Assembly: GCA_041691795.1 (NCBI GenBank)
Contig: JBEPTX010000001.1
Location: forward strand, 248,001 to 312,000
Origin: JBEPTX01 sp041691795
Lineage (GTDB): Bacteria > Patescibacteriota > Saccharimonadia > Saccharimonadales > Saccharimonadaceae
Length of the DNA stretch: 64,000 nucleotides
Direction of reading: 5' to 3'
Below the pieces are notes generated by a model. The model was not told the origin of the DNA. It was given only the letters and a program-made list of their open reading frames with translations, and searched no databases. Shown piece by piece: positions 25,295-33,642 of the stretch; position 1 is the stretch's first letter; the number at the start of each line of letters is the position of its first letter. The translations under genes were made by a program, and so were the position numbers.

Positions 25295-25723
25295 TTACCT
25301 ATCAATCAAAATATACGGTCGACGAATGTGCAGAATAAATTTAGGATGAGCCTGACTAAGCTTAATTAAATGAGTGTGCTGATGTTTGACCGAACGGCCA
25401 ATATCACCAACGCCACGAGCGTGGATATTATAGCCACGTGATTCGTAATCAGCGATAATTTTGAGCATGTCTAATTTTTCGGCATCAGTAAAATCTGCAA
25501 ACTTTTCAGCGTGACGCTTGGGGAGTAGTAGTAAGTGATCTAGTACTCGGCGACCTTCGAACAAATCATAATGCGTTCGATTAGGTATCACATACATCGT
25601 GTCATTTTTTACCTGGTCATGCATCGGTAGATTTTTGTCATCACAAAATGCGCACTGATTTCTGGTTTTGTCGACTATGTGATGCCTGAGGTATTTCTGT
25701 CGAGTTTTTCGGTAATGGAACAT
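25295..25723 (-). CDS. HIT (histidine triad) family protein
   Basis: 142 residues. A zinc-type CxxC (CAFC) near residue 25, the strand DHLLLLPKRHAEKFADF, and the catalytic triad VKHQHTHLIKL (H-Q-H-T-H) place it in the HIT superfamily of nucleotidyl hydrolases or transferases acting on dinucleotides, AMP-lysine or similar. The order and the N-terminal zinc site fit the branch with a loose CxxC. TATACT is 6 nt before the ATG: leaderless. Its promoter overlaps the dnaK terminator hairpin. Confidence 0.88.
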   Translation of the reverse strand: MFHYRKTRQKYLRHHIVDKTRNQCAFCDDKNLPMHDQVKNDTMYVIPNRTHYDLFEGRRVLDHLLLLPKRHAEKFADFTDAEKLDMLKIIADYESRGYNIHARGVGDIGRSVKHQHTHLIKLSQAHPKFILHIRRPYILIDR

Positions 25724-25737
25724 GTTTATAGTATATC

Positions 25738-25763
25738 AAAAGAGCCGCAGTCGCGGCTCTTTT
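25738..25763 (-). terminator. dnaK terminator
   Basis: A perfect 11-bp stem (25738-25748 with 25753-25763), loop AGTC, flanked by A and T runs on both sides. It follows the dnaK stop on the minus strand and would work in either direction. Confidence 0.9.
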
Positions 25764-25778
25764 GGGGAATTATATATC

Positions 25779-27668
25779 TTACTTTTCTTTTTTCTCGTCC
25801 ACGACTTCACCTTCGACTGGTTCGTCTTCTTTTTTGTCACCATCGTCTTCTGGTTTTTCTTCTTTTGCGGCGGCTTCATACATTTTGGCACCGATTGGCA
25901 TGATAGCGTCGTTCAGTGCTTTGACGGCTGATTCTAGTTCATCCTTGTCGGTTGAATCTTTGTGTTTTTTAGCCTCTTCGACAGCATCAGTAATAACTTT
26001 TTTATCGTCATCGCTAATCTTGTCTTTGTATTCATCTGGCATTTTTTCGGCCTGGTAAATCGCGTTTTCTAATTGGTTGCGTGTATCAACTGCTTCACGC
26101 TTTTTCTTGTCTTCATCGGCATGCAGTTCGGCTTCTTTTTGAGCTTTTTCGATGTCTTCTTTGCTCATGTTGCCACTGTCTTGAATCGTCACGGAATTCT
26201 CTTTGCCCGTGCCTTTATCCTTTGCAGTCACGTTCAAAATACCGTTAGCGTCGAGGCTAAATGTGACTTCGATTTGTGGTACGCCACGCCTAGCTGGTGC
26301 AATACCATCCAAGATGAAACGACCGAGTGATTTGTTATCGGCAGACATTTCGCGCTCGCCCTGCAAAACATGAATTTCAACCTGTGGTTGGTTGTCGGCT
26401 GCTGTACTAAATGTTTCAGATTTTGACGTAGGGATAGTGCTGTTACGTTCGATTAATTTGGTTGATACGCTACCCATTGTTTCGATACCGAGTGAGAGTG
26501 GGGTCACATCAAGTAGCAAGACGTCTTTGACATCACCTTGCAGTACACCGCCCTGAATAGCAGCACCAACAGCAACAACTTCGTCAGGGTTCACGCCCTT
26601 AAGTGGGTCTTTGCCAAAGATTGATTTCACTTTTTCAACAACTGCTGGCATGCGAGTCATCCCACCAACAAGTACGACTTCGTCGATGTCTTTGGCGGTC
26701 AAACCAGCGTCTTTCAACGCCTTTTCAACTGGGCCTGCGACACCGTCGATCAAATCTTTGACCAAATCTTCTAATTTGCTGCGTGTAAGTTTGTATTCGA
26801 AATGTTTTGGACCATCAGCATCTGCGGTAATAAATGGCAGGTTGATTTCGTATTCTGGAGTGCTCGATAGTTCTTTTTTGGCTTTTTCGGCTTCGTCTTT
26901 TAGACGTTGCATAGCGGCTTTGTCGGATTTGAGATCAATGCCTTCTTCGTTCTTGAACACTTCGAGGAAGTGATTAACAATACGGTTGTCGAAGTCTTCA
27001 CCACCTAAATGCGTGTCACCATTGGTTGATTTGACTTCAAAGACGCCATCACCAAGTTCGAGGACTGACACATCAAATGTACCACCACCAAGGTCGAATA
27101 CGGCAATTTTTTCGTCTTTTTTGCTTTCCAAACCATAGGCAAGTGCCGCCGCGGTTGGTTCGTTAATAATGCGTTTAACTTCCAGGCCAGCAATCTTGCC
27201 AGCGTCTTTGGTTGCCTGTCGTTGCGAGTCATCGAAGTACGCAGGAACGGTAATAACCGCCTCGGTGACTGGTTCGCCCAGGAAGGCTTCGGCGTCGGCT
27301 TTGATTTTGGACAGGATCATTGCTGATACTTCTTCTGGTGTGTAATCTTTGCCTGCCATTGTAACCGCAACGCCATCGCCTTTTTTGACGATTTCGTATG
27401 GCATAATGTCATGGTCTTTTTGGACTTCTTTGTCGCCAAATTTGCGACCGATCAGACGTTTAACACCATAGATAGTGTCTTTGGCATTGGTCACACGTTG
27501 GCGTTGAGCCACTTGGCCGACCAAACGCTCGCCTTTTTTGTTGATTGCAACAACTGATGGTGTCGTGCGGTTGCCTTCGGCATTTGCGATGACTTCTGGT
27601 TTACCCGCTACCATATATGCGAATGCACTGTTTGTAGTACCGAGGTCAATTCCGATAATTTTACCCAT
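25779..27668 (-). CDS. dnaK: Molecular chaperone DnaK (Hsp70)
   Basis: ATP-driven chaperone for nascent and damaged proteins, working with DnaJ and GrpE. 629 residues: GIDLGTTNS phosphate-binding loop at the N-terminus, VPAYFDDSQRQATKDAG, DLGGGTFDVSVLELG and GGMTRMP in the ATPase domain, a beta-sandwich substrate domain, an alpha lid, and an acidic C-terminal tail ending DEKKEK. GAGGAG precedes the ATG. The promoter is controlled by a CIRCE operator. Unlike many bacteria it is separated from grpE and hrcA by a tail-fibre-like gene. Confidence 0.99.
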   Translation of the reverse strand: MGKIIGIDLGTTNSAFAYMVAGKPEVIANAEGNRTTPSVVAINKKGERLVGQVAQRQRVTNAKDTIYGVKRLIGRKFGDKEVQKDHDIMPYEIVKKGDGVAVTMAGKDYTPEEVSAMILSKIKADAEAFLGEPVTEAVITVPAYFDDSQRQATKDAGKIAGLEVKRIINEPTAAALAYGLESKKDEKIAVFDLGGGTFDVSVLELGDGVFEVKSTNGDTHLGGEDFDNRIVNHFLEVFKNEEGIDLKSDKAAMQRLKDEAEKAKKELSSTPEYEINLPFITADADGPKHFEYKLTRSKLEDLVKDLIDGVAGPVEKALKDAGLTAKDIDEVVLVGGMTRMPAVVEKVKSIFGKDPLKGVNPDEVVAVGAAIQGGVLQGDVKDVLLLDVTPLSLGIETMGSVSTKLIERNSTIPTSKSETFSTAADNQPQVEIHVLQGEREMSADNKSLGRFILDGIAPARRGVPQIEVTFSLDANGILNVTAKDKGTGKENSVTIQDSGNMSKEDIEKAQKEAELHADEDKKKREAVDTRNQLENAIYQAEKMPDEYKDKISDDDKKVITDAVEEAKKHKDSTDKDELESAVKALNDAIMPIGAKMYEAAAKEEKPEDDGDKKEDEPVEGEVVDEKKEK

Positions 27669-27751
27669 AATTTGTTTCTCCTCTATTCATTTAGATATCA
27701 AAGTGTATGTACTTATTCTAGCACTCTACATCATAGATTGCCAATATCTTT

Positions 27752-27790
27752 AGTATACAAAAGTTAGCACTCGGGTGTCAAGAGTGCTAA
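27752..27790 (-). promoter_or_regulatory. dnaK promoter with perfect CIRCE operator
   Basis: Perfect CIRCE: TTAGCACTC (27764-27772), 9-bp spacer, GAGTGCTAA (27782-27790). On the minus strand TTGACA (27776-27781) lies inside the spacer, 18 bp from TATACT (27752-27757). The HrcA site therefore covers the -35 box. Confidence 0.95.
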
Positions 27791-27937
27791 TTTGTTTTAC
27801 GAAAAGGTGCCTCCAGGCCATCTAGATTGGTTATTTTTGTGAAGCCCAGAGCAAGCCGTAGTTCTGATTACGGCGCGTTGGACTGGAGCAAAAAGAATCA
27901 AGATAGGTGGTGTGGTGGTGCTTATTGTGAAATAGAT

Positions 27938-27969
27938 TGGCGCTCTGACACCCAGTCAAGAGTGCCAAC
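27938..27969. promoter_or_regulatory. CIRCE-like inverted repeat with 14-bp spacer
   Basis: TTGGCGCTC (27938-27946) and GAGTGCCAA (27961-27969) are CIRCE half-sites (one mismatch), but 14 bp apart instead of 9. TTGACT on the minus strand lies inside. The rest of the gap 27669-28018 holds the dnaK promoter and an isolated TAGCACTC half-site near 27719; nothing else is evident. Confidence 0.55.
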
Positions 27970-28018
27970 TTATCTGTTCATCACACTGTAATGGAATAGT
28001 GCTTATAGCGCCTCTCTG

Positions 28019-29572
28019 CTAAGCAGCAGTCGTTACGGACCATGAAGAATTAAAGCCTTGAGAAACGTCAATGATGACCGTAGCAGCAGCTCCATAGACT
28101 AATATATTGGGCCGTATCGCCGCAGTCATACCAGGTGTCAAGCCTGTCGCTACGCCCATGGCAACACGTTGCTTGGTGCCGACTATCTCGTCTGTTTTAT
28201 AAGCAGCGCCCGTCCCACCAAGGGTTGAAAAATCGAAGTAAAAGAAGAGGGCGCTTACACCTGAATCGGTTTGAATATATGATGACAAGTCGAAAATAAG
28301 CTTGCCCGAGGCCGGAACAGTTACAGTTAATGCCATTTCAAGTGGCATTGCTGTCACGGCACCATCAGGACAGTTAACATTGATTGTCGAAGTTGCCGTT
28401 GTTGCTGTCACGACAGGTGGGATAACAGCTACTGCTGGAGTTGGCGTTGGTCGAGCGGTTCCCGTATCGGCCCAGACGTGTGAAAATCCCGCCAGGTCAT
28501 CAGTATTACCATTCGGGAGATACGACTCGAAAAATGCATATTGGCCCGCATACTGACCAATCCGAGTATCAGTGACAGAATGACGCGTACCGTCTGGCAA
28601 ATCGAACGTTGCCGTGTTGCCACTGAGCCAAGCCTGGAATTCGTACTCGGTCACACCATCAACGGTCAAAGGTACCGCGAATGATCCGTTCAAAAGTATC
28701 ACTTGGCCGGTACCTGGCTCCCAAACAGTATAGGCCCACGTCGAAGCTGTTACCCAAAAGTGACATGACATACCAAGCGTTGTGGGGGCATTTGAAGCAT
28801 CAATTGATTGTGTTGTAATTGCAATCGCTGCTGTTCCACCACCTGTGCGCGTAGCTGTACCGGGGCTAAAGACAAACCTACTCCCGATCCGAGTAATGGT
28901 TGCACCAAGATCTGGTGTCTTGAGGTACGTTGCACCAGCACCTGTGCCAGCACCAGCCAATTTACCATCCGTGACAGTACATGACCTTGTCGTCCCGCTA
29001 AATTCAAATTCCTGAGTCGTCTGTCCGGTATCAAACGTTCCTGGCATTGCACCGTCAGGCAGACGCTCGAAAGATGACGATAATAGTGGATTTGGACGTG
29101 GGTCATTCCGTCCTAGGAAACGTAGCACCGGAAGATCACTTGATGTCACTGGTGTTTGCCAACTTGCATTGCCACTGATGTCAGACGTCAATATTTTGCC
29201 CACGGCTGGTAAGCCACCGGTGACGGCAATAGCAGGCGTCGTCACTGTGCCCGTAAAGATCGGCGAAGCTGTGGGTGCCTTGCCCGCCAGCCCTGGCACT
29301 GTTGGGCTAGCCGCGGTACCGCCTAGGTCACCTGCGAGCTGAACAATGCCTTTTGCGCTTGGTGTGGCATCAGCAACTCCCGCAGGGTTGTTGAGTTTCG
29401 TAACAACGGCCGGGTCAAGCTTTGCTTCGGTAATGGTAGCAGAGGCAATCGTGTTGGTCGTAACGACACTTGGTTTTAGCGTGCCGTCGCTGGCATGAGA
29501 CTGGACCAGAAAGTCGTTGAGAACATTGCCCCAAGTACCACTATCGCTACCGGGTTGTGGTAATCGTGCCAT
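28019..29572 (-). CDS. Tail-fibre-like protein with LPxPGsDsGtWG N-terminus
   Basis: 517 residues, soluble, low in Cys. The N-terminus LPQPGSDSGTWGNVLNDFL is a recurring cap, also seen in the protein at 40007. It is followed by a Ser/Thr/Ala-rich shaft (PSAKGIVQLAGDLGGTA is a phage tail-fibre-type repeat) and a beta-rich C-terminal half that looks like a jelly-roll or lectin-like head. No signal peptide is present, so export is unexplained. It could be a phage-derived adhesin or a structural fibre. GGAG precedes the start. It lies between grpE and dnaK. Confidence 0.7.
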   Translation of the reverse strand: MARLPQPGSDSGTWGNVLNDFLVQSHASDGTLKPSVVTTNTIASATITEAKLDPAVVTKLNNPAGVADATPSAKGIVQLAGDLGGTAASPTVPGLAGKAPTASPIFTGTVTTPAIAVTGGLPAVGKILTSDISGNASWQTPVTSSDLPVLRFLGRNDPRPNPLLSSSFERLPDGAMPGTFDTGQTTQEFEFSGTTRSCTVTDGKLAGAGTGAGATYLKTPDLGATITRIGSRFVFSPGTATRTGGGTAAIAITTQSIDASNAPTTLGMSCHFWVTASTWAYTVWEPGTGQVILLNGSFAVPLTVDGVTEYEFQAWLSGNTATFDLPDGTRHSVTDTRIGQYAGQYAFFESYLPNGNTDDLAGFSHVWADTGTARPTPTPAVAVIPPVVTATTATSTINVNCPDGAVTAMPLEMALTVTVPASGKLIFDLSSYIQTDSGVSALFFYFDFSTLGGTGAAYKTDEIVGTKQRVAMGVATGLTPGMTAAIRPNILVYGAAATVIIDVSQGFNSSWSVTTAA

Positions 29573-29638
29573 GCATATGCTCCGTTATATTACCCTTATT
29601 AAACCATGGATGACCCCAAGTAACAATACGGTTATGCT

Positions 29639-30103
29639 TTACTGTCGCGTGACTTTTACCATCGAATGGCGAATTGGCTGTCCATTCAACAGATAGCCTG
29701 GCTGTAGCTCTTCAGCAATCACTTCCTGTTCACCTTCCGCGTCTTCGTCAAACTGGATAGCTTCGTGTAGTTCTGGATTAAATTCGGTGCCTGGTTTGGC
29801 ATCGATACGCTCCAAGTTCAAACCTTCTAATGATTTTTCTAGGTGTTTGACAAGCCCGGTAACACTCTGTGCCCATTTATCATCGGCTAATTCGGAAGGC
29901 ATGTGGCCAATAGCGCGCTCGATATTATCAATAACTGGTAGTAGCTTCAAAATAGCGGCTGATTGCCCTGCAGTTCGTGCAGCAGTTTTTTCCTGCTCGA
30001 CACGTTTACGATAGTTCTCAAAATCAGCCCGGGTGCGCTGCAAATCGGTCGTCAGTTCGGCTAATTGCTCTTCCTGTTCATCATGTTTTTTAGCTTTTGT
30101 CAT
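29639..30103 (-). CDS. grpE: Nucleotide exchange factor GrpE
   Basis: 154 residues. An N-terminal charged coiled coil (ADFENYRKRVEQEK) is followed by LLPVIDNIERAIG, GLNLERIDAKPGTEFNPELHEAIQF and the C-terminal beta domain LQPGYLLNGQPIRHSMVKV, all GrpE hallmarks. It releases ADP from DnaK. The leading disordered region is shorter than in most bacteria. GGGAGG precedes the ATG. It is in the hrcA operon under CIRCE control. Confidence 0.97.
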   Translation of the reverse strand: MTKAKKHDEQEEQLAELTTDLQRTRADFENYRKRVEQEKTAARTAGQSAAILKLLPVIDNIERAIGHMPSELADDKWAQSVTGLVKHLEKSLEGLNLERIDAKPGTEFNPELHEAIQFDEDAEGEQEVIAEELQPGYLLNGQPIRHSMVKVTRQ

Positions 30104-30260
30104 GTTTTTTCCTCCCTAGATTATGGATGGTCGTATTGCCAAAAGCAGCAGCCTCGGTCCACCACGTAAATATGATAGCTCCAATAACAATAATGATCAC
30201 GGCAATGCCGATCAGCCAAGTCGGCCAAGCACTCATCAGATGTCCAAGCCACTCACCCAC
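30090..30260 (-). CDS. Small membrane protein between hrcA and grpE
   Basis: A 56-residue frame begins at GTG 30260, 1 nt after the hrcA stop codon, and ends 14 nt inside grpE. One strong helix (about residues 14-36, PTWLIGIAVIIIVIGAIIF) is followed by Trp-Trp and a short basic tail. It is shorter than most gene callers accept. Coupled spacing at both ends supports reality; an alternative ATG lies at 30236. Function unknown. Confidence 0.45.
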   Translation of the reverse strand: MGEWLGHLMSAWPTWLIGIAVIIIVIGAIIFTWWTEAAAFGNTTIHNLGRKKHDKS

Positions 30261-30261
30261 T

Positions 30262-30975
30262 CTAAAGTACCTCTTCTAACATTGCCCCGGCATGACGTAC
30301 CAGTCGCATGACTTTGCCATAACTTTGACGAGTTGGCCCTAGAACACCAATATAACTATGATCACTGTACGGAGAGCGGAAACGACTAATAATTAGGCTT
30401 GCGCCACTGGTTTTGCCAATCGGGTTTTCAGCACCAATATAGACGTTCAGTGGTTCGTTTGGTTCGGCTTCACGCAGCCAAGGTTCAAGATTATCGAGTA
30501 GTCGCGCGACGGCTTGAGTTTTGTTACCCTGCAAAAATTCAGGTTGAGAAAAGAGATTGCCCATTCCGTTCATATACAATTGGTCGCCAATAGTCGCCAG
30601 ACCTAAATTTTGCGTCAAATCAACCAAACTATCTACCGCGCTCCGAATTGCACGATCCGTCTGATCACCATAGGTGTTTACTCGGACATCAAGTGCCTTG
30701 GTGCCCCGATCCAATTGCAACGGTTGAGTTTCGTTGGCATGCGCTTCGTTGAGGGTATTAACGTAAAAACGGTAACCCTGGTCAGTTGGGATTCGCCCAG
30801 CACTGGTGTGTGGCTGTGCGATCATTCCCATTTCCTCTAAACGCGCCATTTCGCTACGAATCGTCGCGCTGGACACGCCAAATAATTTCGCAAGCGTCAC
30901 ACTCCCGACCGGTACAGCAACTTCGGCATACTGTTCAATAATTGCAGCCAGAATCTGAATTTGGCGGTCTGTCAT
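30262..30975 (-). CDS. hrcA: Heat-inducible transcription repressor HrcA (short form)
   Basis: Repressor that binds CIRCE and is stabilised by the GroEL or chaperone system. 237 residues: N-terminal winged helix (RQIQILAAIIEQYAEVAVPVGS, LFGVSSATIRSEMARLEEMG) and a GAF-like domain with GRIPTDQGYRFYV. It is about 100 residues shorter than the typical 340, the missing part lying in the central insert. TATAAT is 6 nt before the ATG, so it is probably leaderless. Its own promoter has a CIRCE, giving autoregulation. Three CIRCE promoters in this window are likely targets. Confidence 0.95.
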   Translation of the reverse strand: MTDRQIQILAAIIEQYAEVAVPVGSVTLAKLFGVSSATIRSEMARLEEMGMIAQPHTSAGRIPTDQGYRFYVNTLNEAHANETQPLQLDRGTKALDVRVNTYGDQTDRAIRSAVDSLVDLTQNLGLATIGDQLYMNGMGNLFSQPEFLQGNKTQAVARLLDNLEPWLREAEPNEPLNVYIGAENPIGKTSGASLIISRFRSPYSDHSYIGVLGPTRQSYGKVMRLVRHAGAMLEEVL

Positions 30976-30981
30976 AGGTAC

Positions 30982-31021
30982 ATTATAACGAATATTGGCA
31001 CTCTAAGCAACAGAGTGCTAC
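30982..31021 (-). promoter_or_regulatory. hrcA-grpE promoter with CIRCE operator
   Basis: CIRCE: TTGGCACTC (30995-31003), 9-bp spacer, GAGTGCTAC (31013-31021). On the minus strand TTGCTT (31005-31010) lies in the spacer, 17 bp from TATAAT (30982-30987), which is 6 nt before the hrcA ATG. Confidence 0.9.
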
Positions 31022-31101
31022 TGTGGACGATTAGGCATAGTTACACGCAAGATAAAGGCAATCACAAAAGCAATAACAATAGCAAGAAAAAAGTATTTCA
31101 C
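31018..31101 (-). CDS. Candidate 27-residue membrane peptide
   Basis: GTG at 31101, 3 nt after the stop of the small Tat-like-leader protein gene, opens a 27-codon frame. It is almost all hydrophobic (KYFFLAIVIAFVIAFIL), then a short polar end, and stops at 31018. The end overlaps the hrcA CIRCE. No Shine-Dalgarno site; translation would depend on coupling. It may be chance. Confidence 0.3.
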   Translation of the reverse strand: MKYFFLAIVIAFVIAFILRVTMPNRPQ

Positions 31102-31104
31102 AGA

Positions 31105-31302
31105 TTAACTCTGCTTTGAGCCACCGTACGCCGAGTCACCATAGCCGACATGCTGTGATTTTGAGCTACCACCACTATTGAGTGACTTCATGACTGCACC
31201 GAACCCAGTTGCCGCGACAACCGCGATACCGACATGTCGGAGAAAATCCTTGCGATCCATTTTTTTTGCGAGAAGAGTAGAAATTTCTTGTTTCATTGCC
31301 AT
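31105..31302 (-). CDS. Small exported-type protein with DRKDFL leader and Gly/Tyr tail
   Basis: 65 residues: basic N-terminus with KKMDRKDFLRH, one hydrophobic helix (about 25-40), then a Ser/Gly tail with GYGDSAYGG. The leader resembles a twin-arginine signal, with Arg-Lys in place of Arg-Arg. A paralogue lies at 33643, and the tatC and tatA genes lie between them. AAAAGGA precedes the ATG. Tat dependence is a hypothesis; a simple membrane anchor is the alternative. Confidence 0.7.
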   Translation of the reverse strand: MAMKQEISTLLAKKMDRKDFLRHVGIAVVAATGFGAVMKSLNSGGSSKSQHVGYGDSAYGGSKQS

Positions 31303-31382
31303 AACTTTTCCTTTTTGTTTTTATTTGTCTATGCTTCTATTGAACATCTGTTAAGTATAATTGTCAACAACTAAAATCCTAC

Positions 31383-32510
31383 TTAGGCAGTAGTAAATCC
31401 ATTGATGGATGGACGACGCAGTGGTTGACCTGGAGTGATCGGTCGTCGTTGTGGTGGCGTCACAACAGCTCGCCTCGGTGCTACTACTGTTCGTGGGCGA
31501 TAAGCAAATGCGTTTGGGGCGGGTTGACGATAGCCAAATCCATCAATACTGCGTTGCTTTGAGGATTGCATCAATGGTGCGATTGGGGCCACCGGCTGCG
31601 GTACGGATGTTATCACAGCAGCTTTTGGTGCCGACACGACGGGGCGACTTATTGTGGCCGTCAAAGGCTTTTGAATAGGTCGTTCGGCAATAATAGCCGC
31701 TACTAATTGATCCTCTTGATCCTCGACCTCTATTGGTTGTTCTGCTGCAATGGCATGGAACTTGCGGCGACGAGCCCAGACAACGATGACTCCAATTTGA
31801 TAGACACCGATAATCGGTAATGCAACAAGTGCAAGGTTGATTGGGTCTGGTGTCGGCGTAATCAAGGCTGCCGCAATTAGCGAACCAGCAACTACCCATC
31901 GTTGCAATCTCAGCAGAGTCCCCGGAGGGAACGGGCGAATATGATCACTTATAAACAAAAGAAGTGGGAGCTGAAACAGTGCTGCCATGCCAAAGAGATG
32001 CAGCACAACAAAGTTGAGATATGAATCGGTTGTCAGGCTGGCGCTGGCTGCACCACCTGCAAACTCGCCCAAAAAGTGAAGTGCGCCAGGTATGACAAGG
32101 ATATACCCGAAAACGACGCCAAGGATCGCGAGCATGATAGATGCTGAAACAATACCGACAATAAACTGACGTGATGATTTACCCAGCACCGGCTGCAAAA
32201 ATCGATAGAGATGATAGATCGTGACAGGAATTGTCGCGAGGGCGCCGAAATACAGACAAATCGTAAAAATAAAGGTAAAACCACCACCTGGATTGAGATA
32301 GATAAGTTTGTTGCCATGCAAAGGCGCAACAACCAGATTTACAAGAGGTGAATGTAAAGAATACGCAATCGTTGATGTAAGAAACAGCGAACCAAAAACC
32401 CAAAACAACCGAGCGCGTAACTCGTGGAGGTGATCTATGAACGTCTGTTCGTTGCTATGATTGCTTTGGTTCGACGTCTGATTTTGGTGTTGATTTCTCT
32501 GTTTCTGCAT
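31383..32510 (-). CDS. tatC: Sec-independent translocase subunit TatC with long C-terminal tail
   Basis: Core of the twin-arginine export machine: recognises RR signal peptides. 375 residues. FIDHLHELRARLFW at the start of the domain, six membrane helices with the characteristic FTFIFTICLYFGALATIP, LYRFLQPVLGKSSRQF, and ITPTPDPINLALVALP (conserved TPD-D segment). After about residue 245 there is an unusual ~130-residue Pro/Arg-rich cytoplasmic tail. The ATG overlaps tatA by 56 bp. No close Shine-Dalgarno site is seen. Confidence 0.93.
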   Translation of the reverse strand: MQKQRNQHQNQTSNQSNHSNEQTFIDHLHELRARLFWVFGSLFLTSTIAYSLHSPLVNLVVAPLHGNKLIYLNPGGGFTFIFTICLYFGALATIPVTIYHLYRFLQPVLGKSSRQFIVGIVSASIMLAILGVVFGYILVIPGALHFLGEFAGGAASASLTTDSYLNFVVLHLFGMAALFQLPLLLFISDHIRPFPPGTLLRLQRWVVAGSLIAAALITPTPDPINLALVALPIIGVYQIGVIVVWARRRKFHAIAAEQPIEVEDQEDQLVAAIIAERPIQKPLTATISRPVVSAPKAAVITSVPQPVAPIAPLMQSSKQRSIDGFGYRQPAPNAFAYRPRTVVAPRRAVVTPPQRRPITPGQPLRRPSINGFTTA

Positions 32511-32670
32511 CGTCGTTCAATCCCTTACGAAGCTCTTTTGCTGAACTGCCCAGACTACGTGCTAGTTCTGGAAGTTTTTTGCCTCCAAATAATAGTAGTA
32601 ATATCGCTAAAACAATCAATAGTGTCAGCGGACTTAGATTAAATAATTCTCCAAAGTATGGTGATAACAT
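32455..32670 (-). CDS. tatA: Twin-arginine translocase subunit TatA/E
   Basis: 71 residues: short periplasmic N-terminus, membrane helix (LLIVLAILLLLF), the GGKKLPELARSLG hinge and amphipathic helix, and a charged tail. TatA forms the export pore. The ATG at 32670 is chosen because GAGGG is 5 nt upstream; a GTG at 32682 is less likely. Upstream of tatC in the same operon. TatB was not found in this window. Confidence 0.93.
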   Translation of the reverse strand: MLSPYFGELFNLSPLTLLIVLAILLLLFGGKKLPELARSLGSSAKELRKGLNDDAETEKSTPKSDVEPKQS

Positions 32671-32757
32671 ATCTTCCCTCACATTTTTTACGTACCTGGA
32701 CCAATATTATACTGTTTGTGGTAACATAGCAATAGAAAACAAGGAGCAAAGGTAAAA

Positions 32758-32973
32758 ATGGCAAACTACAATTGTACTGATTCAAGCAACTCAGCATATG
32801 GCGCAAGCAACTACGGAACCTGTGAAACCACGGGGGTAGGTGCACCAAATACTGGATTTTTTGAAGGGATCTTAGGTGGTGGGAGCTTCAGCATTTTACT
32901 ACCTCTTGCTGTTGCGGTCATTTTTGTTGTGGTCGGTGCGTTTATCTTTCGCCGTCGTCATAGCAAACGATAA
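32758..32973 (+). CDS. Small surface protein with YG motifs and APNTG sorting-like signal
   Basis: 71 residues. The Asn/Ser/Tyr-rich N-terminus contains SAYGASNYGTC. Then comes APNTG, a hydrophobic helix and RRRHSKR. This is the layout of an LPXTG-type sorting signal with Ala in the first place, but there is no N-terminal signal peptide, so the protein would have to insert by its C-terminal helix alone. AAGGAG is upstream of the ATG. It is a recurring CPR-type small protein; function unknown. Confidence 0.65.
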   Translation: MANYNCTDSSNSAYGASNYGTCETTGVGAPNTGFFEGILGGGSFSILLPLAVAVIFVVVGAFIFRRRHSKR

Positions 32974-33019
32974 GCTCGCTTGAATTGCTCGCCCCTGATA
33001 CCTTTGTTATACTAGTCAA

Positions 33020-33637
33020 ATGGAAAACCAAATATCTATTGTTGCCAAGTGGCTCGGCTCGGGCTCGATTAACATCTTCGGGATGCCGTATGCCGGTAAA
33101 GACACCCAGGGAACTGAACTGGCAAAACTTTTTGGCGCACCACTTTTGGGTGGTGGTGATATTTTGCGAAACAGTGTTATTCCAGAACACGTCAAAGCAC
33201 TTATTGATGTGGGTGAACTGGCTCCGACTGAAGATTTTGTACGTATTGTGTTGCCCTACCTCAGCCAACCCGACTTTGCTGGCAAACCCCTCATTCTGAG
33301 TTCTGTTGGACGCTGGCATGGTGAAGAAGAGGGTGTTATACAAGCCGCCGAGGCAAGTGGTCATCCACTAAAAGCAGTCGTATTGCTGACAATTAGCGAG
33401 GATATATTGCGGCAGCGATGGCAAACGGCACAGAAGACTATGGATCGAGGCGCAAGAGCAGATGATGCACAAGATATTTTATCCACGCGACTGGCTGAAT
33501 TCCGCCAAAAAACACTTCCCGTTATCGAAACCTACCGCGCCAAAAATATACTGATCGAACTTGATGGTAACGGTTCGATGAATGAAGTGACTACGCGAAT
33601 CCTTGATGCGCTCGCGCAACGCGCCACTGCATTGTAG
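33020..33637 (+). CDS. Adenylate kinase-like nucleoside monophosphate kinase
   Basis: 205 residues. P-loop GMPYAGKDTQG near the N-terminus, an NMP-binding core with GGGDILRN, VGRWHGEEEG (in place of the usual GFPR), and a C-terminal helix. It would transfer phosphate from ATP to a nucleoside monophosphate. No zinc lid Cys are seen and the lid is short, so this diverges from the standard Adk, and substrate choice is uncertain. TATACT at 33008-33013 is 6 nt before the ATG: leaderless. Confidence 0.8.
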   Translation: MENQISIVAKWLGSGSINIFGMPYAGKDTQGTELAKLFGAPLLGGGDILRNSVIPEHVKALIDVGELAPTEDFVRIVLPYLSQPDFAGKPLILSSVGRWHGEEEGVIQAAEASGHPLKAVVLLTISEDILRQRWQTAQKTMDRGARADDAQDILSTRLAEFRQKTLPVIETYRAKNILIELDGNGSMNEVTTRILDALAQRATAL

Positions 33638-33642
33638 AATCG

